Counted from the stretch's first letter, positions 1-4,988 are shown. The stretch is 8,002 nucleotides of DNA from Methanosarcina sp. (GCA_013331265.1 DUGS01000199.1:17814-25815), one strand, 5' to 3'. Translations and numbers: made by a program. The notes: generated from the letters alone by a model not told the origin.

Positions 1-60
1 TTTTGGATTCTTAATCTGGCATATAAGTCTTAATCTCTCGTAATAAGTCTTAATTTTTTA
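1..60. repeat. Degenerate tandem repeat, about 20-base period, at window edge
   Basis: The 12-mer ATAAGTCTTAAT occurs at 23-34 and again at 43-54, exactly 20 bases apart. A diverged copy with the core CTTAATCT lies at 10-17, 19 bases before the next core at 29-36. The array lies just 3' of the DUF357 gene and runs off the left edge, so its full length is unknown. A period of about two helical turns would suit protein sites on one DNA face, but it could equally be simple A/T-rich sequence drift. Confidence 0.5.
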
Positions 61-61
61 T

Positions 62-343
62 TTATATTGTAAAAAGAGTATCGTCGTCCACTGCAAAGAC
101 TCCGAGTTTTGCCCCTGCATCAAGCCAGGCATGTCCATAACTGAAGGACGCCAGGGCATTTACAGGGTCCCCGTTTTCAAGAAAGTAAATTCCGTCTTTA
201 TAGTAAGCTTCTGCCATTGTGTAATAATCCTCTGCTACCGAATGCATATGGGAGTTAGGGATCGGGGCATACTTTGCTTTCTGCAGTGCTCTTTTTAACA
301 TATTCTCGTACCGGTTAACCTTTTCATTCAAATCTGCAGGCAT
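62..343 (-). CDS. DUF357 family protein
   Basis: This is a 93-residue soluble, largely helical protein of the archaeal DUF357 family, whose function is not established. The recognisable part is the second half: a helix rich in Tyr and Ala (about residues 38-60), then the block around ALASFSYGHAWLDAG (residues 63-77), ending with an acidic-aromatic tail (residues 84-93). The length is normal for the family and there is no signal peptide or membrane segment. The ATG is preceded on the minus strand by GGTGATC (348-354), four bases away, a good Shine-Dalgarno sequence. It lies 55 bases downstream of dphB in the same direction, so co-transcription is likely. From memory, DUF357 genes are often found beside translation-related archaeal genes. 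A role linked to dphB would be inference only. Confidence 0.85.
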   Translation of the reverse strand: MPADLNEKVNRYENMLKRALQKAKYAPIPNSHMHSVAEDYYTMAEAYYKDGIYFLENGDPVNALASFSYGHAWLDAGAKLGVFAVDDDTLFTI

Positions 344-398
344 TTTTGATCACCAGAGAGCCTATTCAACATCATTTATTCAACTGGTCTTTACCTAG

Positions 399-1199
399 TT
401 ACTCGATATTTTCCATAATTTCTTCAGGCCCGGCTGCAAGCTTCACAAGGGCTTCAGCTTCAAGAAAATGAAGTTTTCCCGGAACTACAAGGATATGAAG
501 AGGATTTCCAAAATCAAAACCCTTCAGTTTTTCTGCGTAGTCGGCTTTTACTACAGGCTTTTCCGAGCCTGCCCTTGCGATTCCAACAGAGACAACCCCG
601 TCCATCACTCCTTCTCCCCTTTTCCTCTCAACCTCAAGGAGAAGTTCAAGGGCAAGGTTAACGGTCATATATCCTTTTTCTTTATCGATATCCAGAAAAA
701 CAATAGTATGAAGCCCAAGTGCAGAATTTTGTTTTATGGTATCGTAAGGGGTTTCCGAAATGACTTTTGTCCCTCGCCTGCTTTCGTATGGATAGGGGAT
801 ACTCGCAGACTTTCCAAAGCGATAGTTCTGGAGCCCCGTAAGCCCTGAAACAGCTGAAGCAATGGATGCCCCGTGGATCAGGCGAGTTTCTATCCCGAGC
901 TTTTCAGCCCTGAGGCGCAGGTCAACGTGAGTTGTGGAGACCATTGTATCCCCGCCTGTGAGGAAAGCAACGTTTTTATCTATTGCATTATCGAGCCAGT
1001 CAGGGTGCTGTTCCACGTCTTCCCTTGAGAGTAACTGAATTTTCTTTCCGTAGAGTTTTTCCATTTTCTCGGGATTTGTTCCCATGAGACAGGATGTATA
1101 AAATTCGGCATATACCAGGTCAGCTTCCTTGACAGCTTCAAGTCCTTTTAAGGAAATATCGTATTCATCAAAAAGGCCCAGTCCTATAAATGTGAGCAT
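399..1199 (-). CDS. dphB: Diphthine synthase (diphthamide biosynthesis methyltransferase)
   Basis: DphB is a SAM-dependent methyltransferase of the tetrapyrrole-methylase fold. It methylates the 3-amino-3-carboxypropyl histidine on elongation factor 2, the second step of diphthamide synthesis. Visible hallmarks, counted from the ATG at 1199, are the N-terminal MLTFIGLGL strand-loop, the cofactor-pocket block LTGGDTMVSTTH (80-91), and the HGAS-x-x-SAVSGLTGLQNYRFG block (109-129). The 266 residues match the usual length. An upstream in-frame ATG at 1208 would add three residues (MRV). I prefer 1199 because family members begin with ML-x-F-x-G-x-G-L. Neither ATG has a clear ribosome site; a weak TTTAA box about 26 bases upstream of 1199 (minus strand, 1224-1228) would fit a leaderless transcript. 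The gene is followed by the DUF357 gene and is divergent from the redox pair. Confidence 0.95.
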   Translation of the reverse strand: MLTFIGLGLFDEYDISLKGLEAVKEADLVYAEFYTSCLMGTNPEKMEKLYGKKIQLLSREDVEQHPDWLDNAIDKNVAFLTGGDTMVSTTHVDLRLRAEKLGIETRLIHGASIASAVSGLTGLQNYRFGKSASIPYPYESRRGTKVISETPYDTIKQNSALGLHTIVFLDIDKEKGYMTVNLALELLLEVERKRGEGVMDGVVSVGIARAGSEKPVVKADYAEKLKGFDFGNPLHILVVPGKLHFLEAEALVKLAAGPEEIMENIE

Positions 1200-1298
1200 A
1201 ACCCGCATTAAGGGCTTATTGGCTTAAAGCTTTTGGCGCCACAGCTTAACAGGGGAACTTTTAGCTTTATTTTAGAATTTACAGATACTCTCAACGTA

Positions 1299-1306
1299 TT
1301 TATATC
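1299..1306 (+). promoter_or_regulatory. Probable TATA box of the redoxin-trxB unit
   Basis: TTTATATC matches the archaeal TATA consensus. Counting about 26 bases from its centre puts the transcription start near 1328-1330. That leaves a short leader containing the strong ribosome binding site at 1349-1356. The position is consistent with expression of the small redoxin gene that follows. Confidence 0.5.
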
Positions 1307-1348
1307 GAGAAATTAATAATAGGAATGAGGGTTACAATCGCAGTTTTT

Positions 1349-1356
1349 GGAGGTGA
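1349..1356 (+). promoter_or_regulatory. Strong Shine-Dalgarno (GGAGGTGA) deciding a non-AUG start
   Basis: GGAGGTGA is a full-length complement to the conserved 3' end of archaeal 16S rRNA. Six bases separate it from the ACG at 1363. Its last three bases (TGA, 1354-1356) are an in-frame stop for the redoxin reading frame, so no start can lie further upstream. This makes ACG (or GTA at 1366) the only well-placed initiation codon. Confidence 0.75.
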
Positions 1357-1362
1357 CTTTTT

Positions 1363-1605
1363 ACGGTAAAGGTTACGCTCATTCACGCTACCTGGTGTAC
1401 GGCATGTCCTGCAACACGCAGGCTCTGGAACGACCTTAAATCAAAATATGACTTTGAATATGAGGAAATTGATGTAGAGAGCCCTGAAGGTCAGGCTCTT
1501 GTTGATAAGTACGGCATAGTTGGCGTCCCTACAACCCTTATAGATGGGGAACCTGCTTTTACAGGGCTTCCAAAGAAAGCCGATGCAATAGCCCGTATTA
1601 CATGA
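1363..1605 (+). CDS. Glutaredoxin/NrdH-like small thioredoxin-fold protein, apparent ACG start
   Basis: This frame encodes about 80 residues with a minimal thioredoxin fold. The redox motif WCTACP (Cys12 and Cys15, counting ACG as residue 1) follows the first beta strand VKVTLIHA. The cis-proline loop VGVPTTLIDG (Pro56) and a short C-terminal helix follow. Such proteins pass electrons from thioredoxin reductase to disulfides in target proteins. The frame contains no ATG, GTG or TTG anywhere between the upstream stop at 1354 and its own stop at 1603. The strong ribosome site at 1349-1356 points to ACG at 1363, one base different from ATG; GTA at 1366 or ATT at 1381 are less likely. The fold is complete, so this is not a decayed gene on its face. 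It lies 51 bases before trxB and probably forms an operon with it. Standard gene finders would probably miss or truncate it. Confidence 0.85.
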   Translation, partial: TVKVTLIHATWCTACPATRRLWNDLKSKYDFEYEEIDVESPEGQALVDKYGIVGVPTTLIDGEPAFTGLPKKADAIARIT

Positions 1606-1656
1606 AAATACATCAAAACTTTATTTTTTGAATACATTTTTTCCGGGAGATTAAGT

Positions 1657-2574
1657 ATGTACGACCTGATTATTATAGGAGGGGGACCTGCAGGTCTTGC
1701 TGCAGGGATTTACGCTGTGCGTTTCGGGCTTGATACCCTTATTCTGGAAAGGAATGAGATAAGCGGCCAGATCTCTATGGCAGATATTGTAGAGAACTAT
1801 CCTGGTTTTCCATCGATTTCGGGACTTGAACTCATGGAAAGATACAGAACACATGCTCAGGAAGCAGGGGCGAAAACCAGGATTACTGAAGTGCTTTCGG
1901 TCAGGACTGAAGGTACAAAGAAAATCGTTTCAACAGACAGTGGTGACCTCAAAGCAAAAGCTGTAATCATTGCCACAGGTGCAAATCCAAAGCATCTTGG
2001 CGTGCCCGGGGAGAAAGAATTTGTCAGCAAGGGAGTCTCGTACTGTGCAATTTGTGACGGGCCTTTTTTCAAAAACAAAACCGTAGTTGTTGTTGGAGGC
2101 GGCAACTCCGCAGTCACAGATGCCCTTTATCTATCAAAGGTTGCCCAGAAAGTATATCTTGTCCACAGGCGGGACCATTTGAGAGCTGCAAAGGTCCTTC
2201 AGGACCGGGCAGTTGCAAACTCAAACATTGAGTTAATCCTCAATACGCTTGTCCTGGAAATCATCGGGAGCAAGGAAGGGGTTAAAAAAGTCGAAAAAAT
2301 TATCCTGCAAGACATCAACAGCAAAGAAATCCGTGAGCTTTCTACTAACGGAGTTTTTATCTATGTAGGAATCCACCCGAATACCGAATTCGTGAATGTG
2401 GAGAAAGATGCTGAAGGCTTCATTAAGACCGACCGCTGGATGGAAACCTCCGAGAAAGGGATATATGCTGCAGGAGATTGTCACGATACTCCTATCTGGC
2501 AGCTTGTAGCAGCAGTAAGAGATGGTGCAGTTGCGGCCACCGCTGCATATGAATATATCGAGAAAATTAAATAA
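1657..2574 (+). CDS. trxB: Thioredoxin reductase (NADPH type)
   Basis: This is a low-molecular-weight flavoprotein disulfide reductase of 305 residues, the usual length. The FAD-binding GGGPAG motif is at residues 8-13, with ATG (107-109) and the second FAD contact AAGDC (271-275). The redox-active pair is in CAICDG (Cys130 and Cys133). The nucleotide-binding domain has GGGNSA (147-152) and HRRDHLR (170-176), whose arginines are the classic NADPH 2'-phosphate contacts. This argues for NADPH rather than F420 or ferredoxin as donor. It should reduce thioredoxin-like proteins in the cytoplasm, and the redoxin encoded just upstream is the obvious candidate partner. The ATG at 1657 begins the expected first beta strand (YDLIIIGGG). 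Only a weak purine-rich ribosome site (GGGAGA) precedes it. Confidence 0.95.
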   Translation: MYDLIIIGGGPAGLAAGIYAVRFGLDTLILERNEISGQISMADIVENYPGFPSISGLELMERYRTHAQEAGAKTRITEVLSVRTEGTKKIVSTDSGDLKAKAVIIATGANPKHLGVPGEKEFVSKGVSYCAICDGPFFKNKTVVVVGGGNSAVTDALYLSKVAQKVYLVHRRDHLRAAKVLQDRAVANSNIELILNTLVLEIIGSKEGVKKVEKIILQDINSKEIRELSTNGVFIYVGIHPNTEFVNVEKDAEGFIKTDRWMETSEKGIYAAGDCHDTPIWQLVAAVRDGAVAATAAYEYIEKIK

Positions 2575-2584
2575 AAAGCATTTT

Positions 2585-2638
2585 CCGCAGTAAAAGCGGC
2601 CACAATATTCCTCATTCTTTTTGAAAATCAATATTTTT
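2585..2638 (+). terminator. Possible terminator after trxB
   Basis: A short 4-bp stem (CCGC 2585-2588 with GCGG 2596-2599) is followed by two T5 tracts (2618-2622 and 2634-2638). Archaeal termination commonly uses T-tracts with or without hairpins. The stem is too short to be convincing alone. Confidence 0.3.
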
Positions 2639-2700
2639 CCTGATAACGTGAAAGAAGTACTGCCGAATTTCGATAAATTACAGCAGTAGCGACCAGAATC

Positions 2701-2707
2701 TATATAT
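2701..2707 (+). promoter_or_regulatory. Probable TATA box for the exported Cys-rich protein gene
   Basis: TATATAT lies about 115 bases before the start codon. A transcription start about 26 bases downstream would fall near 2730, inside the inverted repeat at 2721-2746. That would be an ideal position for a repressor. It would give an untranslated leader of nearly 90 bases. Confidence 0.45.
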
Positions 2708-2719
2708 CTCATTAATGGC

Positions 2720-2776
2720 ACATATGTAGTATAATGACTACATATGGTGTAAGGAATTATCTACCGGACATATGTA
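2720..2776. promoter_or_regulatory. Putative operator: perfect 9-bp inverted repeat plus third half-site
   Basis: CATATGTAG (2721-2729) and CTACATATG (2738-2746) are exact reverse complements around an 8-base spacer. The shared core ACATATGT, itself palindromic, occurs again at 2768-2775 inside CATATGTA (2769-2776). Three copies in 57 bases just downstream of a TATA box suggest a repressor or dimeric regulator site controlling the gene at 2817. The winged-helix protein encoded at 3794 is a candidate binder, which is inference from proximity. An RNA hairpin in the leader is an alternative reading. Confidence 0.55.
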
Positions 2777-2816
2777 AACAGAAAGGAGACAAAAAGCTAA
2801 AATTGAAGGTGAAAAA

Positions 2817-3299
2817 ATGAAGAAAAGCATAACAGCAATTCTCCTGGGCCTGCTCCTGTTAGGCACGTTCGGAGCAGCAGTTGTAAGCGCAGTTGCTTCG
2901 GATGATGCAAGAGTAAACTATGGCTCCGGGTACATGCATAGATGGGCTGCCAGATATACAGGCTCAGGATGTGGCACAGGCGATTTTTCTTGTTGCCCTT
3001 ATTATAACGCAGATGAAACCGTAGAACTTGAAGTTGAAACCATAGATGAGGCTTTTGAAATCGCCAGGGCAGAAATTGATGATGGTGTCTCCAGAGACGA
3101 CATATATCAGATGGGCCGCTGGTGGATTGTCAACTATGAGGATGAGGATGGAGTCTACACACAGGCAAGAATCGATGCAGTAACCGGTGATGTATTCACA
3201 GGATACAGCGTTCCCGCAGGAGCTCAGACATGCGGCAGAAATGGCCGTGGTTCCGGATACGCCTGTGGACAGGGATGCTGCATGGGGTATAGAAACTAA
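2817..3299 (+). CDS. Exported cysteine-rich PepSY-like protein, function unknown
   Basis: This 160-residue protein has a clear Sec-type signal: MKKS, then a hydrophobic run (about residues 5-24) ending near the Ala-rich VVSAVAS. The mature part is acidic. Residues 69-130 resemble a PepSY-like domain: a helix ETIDEAFEIARAEI, then WWIVNYEDEDGVYTQARIDAVTGDVF, with the typical alpha-beta-beta pattern and the family-like IDAVTGDV ending. It is flanked by two cysteine clusters. Cys52, Cys59 and Cys60 lie before the domain; Cys139, Cys150, Cys154 and Cys155 lie after it in a Gly-rich tail. These could form disulfides or bind metal outside the cell. The start has an AAGGTGA ribosome site (2806-2812) four bases upstream. 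A putative operator lies in the leader. I do not recognise a named family for the whole protein. A PepSY role in binding or inhibition would be inference. Confidence 0.8.
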   Translation: MKKSITAILLGLLLLGTFGAAVVSAVASDDARVNYGSGYMHRWAARYTGSGCGTGDFSCCPYYNADETVELEVETIDEAFEIARAEIDDGVSRDDIYQMGRWWIVNYEDEDGVYTQARIDAVTGDVFTGYSVPAGAQTCGRNGRGSGYACGQGCCMGYRN

Positions 3300-3319
3300 A
3301 CTCCTGCCATAAACCATCC

Positions 3320-3327
3320 TTTTTTTT
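3320..3327 (+). terminator. T8 tract, likely terminator
   Basis: An uninterrupted run of eight T residues begins about 20 bases after the stop codon of the exported protein. This is the usual archaeal T-tract termination signal. No strong hairpin precedes it. Confidence 0.5.
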
Positions 3328-3396
3328 ATTTGTATAATTCTCGGGTCAATTCTTCAGTTTTTCATTTTTATATTAAACTCCCTCTACCGGGTATTT

Positions 3397-3404
3397 TTTA
3401 TATT
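3397..3404 (+). promoter_or_regulatory. Probable TATA box for the small membrane protein gene
   Basis: TTTATATT is a good archaeal TATA match. It predicts a transcription start near 3427 and a leader of about 75-80 bases made almost wholly of A and G. A second candidate, TTTATATTAA (3367-3376), lies further upstream. Confidence 0.35.
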
Positions 3405-3427
3405 TATGGTTGAAATCAATAAGTGAA

Positions 3428-3470
3428 GAAAAACCGATAGAATAAGGAAAAACGGATAAAAAAGAGGATA
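3428..3470 (+). repeat. A-rich direct repeats in a purine leader
   Basis: GAAAAACCGATA (3428-3439) and GAAAAACGGATA (3447-3458) are 19 bases apart with a single mismatch. A third related GGATA follows at 3466-3470. They lie in the probable leader of the small membrane protein gene. They may be a regulatory site or only low-complexity sequence. Confidence 0.3.
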
Positions 3471-3504
3471 AAACAAAAAATCTGGTATTTTCGAGGTGAA
3501 CAAC

Positions 3505-3720
3505 TTGAACGGTATGGGGTACGGCATGTATGGCTCTTTCTGGGGCTTTTTCCTGAACATTCTCATTATCCTTCTAATTGTAGGCGCAGTTATGATAATG
3601 CTTAATAAGTCCGGCTACATGGCTTCAAGAGATAATGAAAGGCTTGTTAAGATTGAAAAAGACATTGAAGATATCAAAAAAACAGTTGAAGATATAAAAT
3701 CCAAACTGGAAGAAATCTGA
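3505..3720 (+). CDS. Small membrane protein with coiled-coil tail, function unknown
   Basis: The frame gives 71-74 residues. A Gly/Met/Tyr-rich N-terminus (NGMGYGMYGSFWG) is followed by one strongly hydrophobic helix (FFLNILIILLIVGAVMIML). After LNKSGYMAS comes a charged tail with regular heptads (LVKIEKDIEDIKKTVEDIKSKLEEI), a likely coiled coil in the cytoplasm. A GTG at 3496 would extend the frame, but it lies inside the ribosome site GAGGTGA (3493-3499). The TTG at 3505, five bases after that site, is therefore the better start; ATG at 3514 is a third option. From memory, Gly/Met-rich single-helix proteins of this style occur near metal-handling genes. I cannot assign a function. It precedes the winged-helix gene by about 70 bases and may share its transcript. 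Confidence 0.75.
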   Translation: MNGMGYGMYGSFWGFFLNILIILLIVGAVMIMLNKSGYMASRDNERLVKIEKDIEDIKKTVEDIKSKLEEI

Positions 3721-3793
3721 AGCTTAATATGCGGTTACAAAAGTAAAAGTATTTCCAGACCAAGAAATTGTATAATCTGTGAGGGTGCACCAG

Positions 3794-4087
3794 GTGGAAA
3801 AATCACTTCAGCAAATAGTTGAAATTGGCGAAGCCCTCTCCCATCCCGTAAGGCTGAAACTACTCTACCTGCTGGACGAGAGAGAGAGGTACGTATACGA
3901 ACTCGCCAAGGACCTGGACCTCTCAAGGCAGGTCGTAAACCTGCATTTGAAGCGCCTGGAAAAGGCCGGATTTGTTGAAAGTGACCTCCGGCTCGAAGAT
4001 GACGATATGCGGGCAAAGAAATTTTATCGATTAAAAAAGTTTGAAGTATCCCTCGGTATGGAAGACCTAAAAAAGATTTTTGGATGA
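3794..4087 (+). CDS. Winged helix-turn-helix transcriptional regulator (ArsR-like)
   Basis: This is a DNA-binding protein of about 97 residues. The first helix leads into EALSHPVRLKLLYLL, the hallmark of the ArsR-like winged-helix group. YVYELAKDLDLSRQVVNLHLKRLEKAGFVES follows, giving the helix-turn-helix with the recognition helix around SRQVVNLHLKRLE. The wing is LRLEDDDMRAKKFYRLKK. There are no cysteines and no obvious histidine cluster, so a classical ArsR metal site is not visible. The longest frame begins at GTG 3779, but GTG 3794 sits six bases after a GAGGGTG ribosome site (3781-3787) and is preferred. It could act on its own promoter, on the preceding membrane protein, or on the palindromic operator at 2720-2776; all are inference from neighbourhood. 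It converges on the cytosine deaminase gene, with 44 bases between stops. Confidence 0.85.
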   Translation: MEKSLQQIVEIGEALSHPVRLKLLYLLDERERYVYELAKDLDLSRQVVNLHLKRLEKAGFVESDLRLEDDDMRAKKFYRLKKFEVSLGMEDLKKIFG

Positions 4088-4131
4088 TTAAAATTTCTGA
4101 ATCATTTTTCCTATGGTCTCATTCCCGCACT

Positions 4132-4563
4132 TCATTCCCCTATATCTTCATTCCAGATTTCCGGAGCCCTGTCGATGAATTCTTTCATCATTTCCCTGCA
4201 TTCAGGAAGGTCCAGGTCTATGACCTCTATCCCATGGGCTTCCATAAACTCCCTGGCACCTCCAAAAGTCCGGGACTCTCCTGCCACGACTTTTTTAATT
4301 CCAAACTGCACGGCAGCTCCTGCACAGAGATAGCAGGGCATAAGAGTGGAATACAAGACAGTGTCGTGGTACCTTATAATTCGGCCGGCATTTCTCAGGC
4401 AGGCGATTTCGGCATGAGCAAGAGGGTCGTTATCCTGGACACGCCTGTTATGCCCTCTGCCTATGACCTCTCCGTTCCTTACAAGGACGGAACCTATTGG
4501 AATTCCACCTTCCAGCAAACCTGTTCTTGCTTCTTCTATTGCAGCTTCCATGTAAACGTCCAT
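4132..4563 (-). CDS. Cytosine deaminase, fungal Fcy1-like (zinc deaminase fold)
   Basis: This zinc-dependent deaminase of about 143 residues belongs to the CDA/TadA superfamily. Counting from the longer GTG start, the zinc and catalytic motif is HAE (His52, Glu54), with PCYLC supplying Cys79 and Cys82. The match to yeast cytosine deaminase, from memory, extends well beyond the motifs. It covers GG-x-PIG, GRGHN-x-R-x-Q, the L-x-N-x-GR block, DT-x-LY-T/S-TL-x-PC, VVxGE, and the C-terminal FID-x-x-P-x-xW-x-EDIGE. The likely reaction is cytosine to uracil plus ammonia in pyrimidine salvage. A guanine or tRNA-adenosine deaminase role is less likely given the Fcy1-type ending. The ATG at 4563 lies five bases after GAGGAG (4569-4574). 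The alternative GTG at 4569 overlaps that site. It is divergent from the acylphosphatase gene. Confidence 0.85.
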   Translation of the reverse strand: MDVYMEAAIEEARTGLLEGGIPIGSVLVRNGEVIGRGHNRRVQDNDPLAHAEIACLRNAGRIIRYHDTVLYSTLMPCYLCAGAAVQFGIKKVVAGESRTFGGAREFMEAHGIEVIDLDLPECREMMKEFIDRAPEIWNEDIGE

Positions 4564-4631
4564 TGCCACTCCTCTTTTTCCCCTATATTTACTTTCCCGA
4601 AAAACACTTTACTTCTAACTTTACTACCCAA

Positions 4632-4661
4632 AATAACCATAGCCTATATATTAGGGTTATT
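4632..4661. promoter_or_regulatory. TATA box inside an inverted repeat, intergenic promoter region
   Basis: AATAACC (4632-4638) and GGTTATT (4655-4661) are exact reverse complements. They bracket TATATATT (4645-4652). The box centre is about 27 bases before the GTG start of the acylphosphatase gene at 4676, so the transcript would be leaderless or nearly so. The sequence CCTATATATTAGG around the box is nearly symmetric, so it could also serve the divergent cytosine deaminase gene. The flanking arms are well placed for a regulator that blocks TBP access. Confidence 0.5.
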
Positions 4662-4675
4662 CAAAATAGCCATTT

Positions 4676-4975
4676 GTGACCTCTGTTGATACTGTGCGGG
4701 CGGAAATCTTTGTATCCGGAAGGGTGCAGGGTGTGGGCTTCCGAAGATTTGCAAGAAATGCTGCAGATCGCTTTGGAGTGGACTGCAACCCCATAAACCT
4801 CAGGGACGGAAGAGTTTTTGTTCTTGCTGAAGGCAGGCATGAGGCTCTTGAACTTCTGATTAATGAGCTTCGGAAAGGGCCGACTTTTGCTCACGTTGAA
4901 GACATTGATGTTACTTTTACGGAAGCCATGGGAAATGTGTACGAGCTTTCCAGAGATAACCCTCTTTTGAGATAA
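4676..4975 (+). CDS. acyP: Acylphosphatase
   Basis: Acylphosphatases are small cytoplasmic enzymes that hydrolyse carboxyl-phosphate bonds such as acetyl phosphate or carbamoyl phosphate. This one has 99 residues, the usual size. The phosphate-binding signature VSGRVQGVGFRRFA (13-26) includes the catalytic arginine (Arg23). The second signature ends in N-x-x-DGRV (41-47), with Asn41 as the catalytic asparagine, then VLAEG. The segment before Asn41 (GVDCNPIN) departs from the common G-x-V-x-N form seen in most members, yet spacing to the asparagine is kept. No ATG occurs until near the C-terminus. GTG at 4676 is supported by the TATA box 24-31 bases upstream and the absence of any ribosome site, so a leaderless transcript is likely. 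GTG at 4694 is a possible shorter start. Confidence 0.88.
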   Translation: MTSVDTVRAEIFVSGRVQGVGFRRFARNAADRFGVDCNPINLRDGRVFVLAEGRHEALELLINELRKGPTFAHVEDIDVTFTEAMGNVYELSRDNPLLR

Positions 4976-4988
4976 GCCTCACAACCTG

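Noticed and set aside
468..848. 126-residue open frame on the plus strand inside dphB
   Set aside because: It is antisense to a clearly conserved gene, has unnatural composition and no ribosome site.
1363..1605. Redoxin frame as a pseudogene because of its missing start codon
   Set aside because: The frame is intact to its stop, the catalytic motif and cis-Pro are kept, and a near-perfect ribosome site and TATA box are present.
2233..2721. 162-residue minus-strand frame overlapping the end of trxB
   Set aside because: Most of it is antisense to conserved trxB. It is Cys/Phe-rich without a recognisable domain.
2720..2776. ACATATGT copies as CRISPR or transposon ends
   Set aside because: Only three short copies with unequal spacing, no spacers, transposase or target duplications.
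2803..2820. Five-codon TTG frame ending in ATGA at the exported protein start, preceded by GGAG (2785-2788)
   Set aside because: It is too short to support. The GGAG is better explained as leader sequence, since AAGGTGA serves the real start.
3735..4016. 93-residue minus-strand frame over the winged-helix gene
   Set aside because: Arg/Pro/Gly-rich shadow with no domain; the plus-strand protein has a clear helix-turn-helix.
4084..4689. 201-residue plus-strand frame over the cytosine deaminase
   Set aside because: It is the antisense shadow of a gene with full catalytic motifs. Its start merely overlaps the regulator's stop codon.
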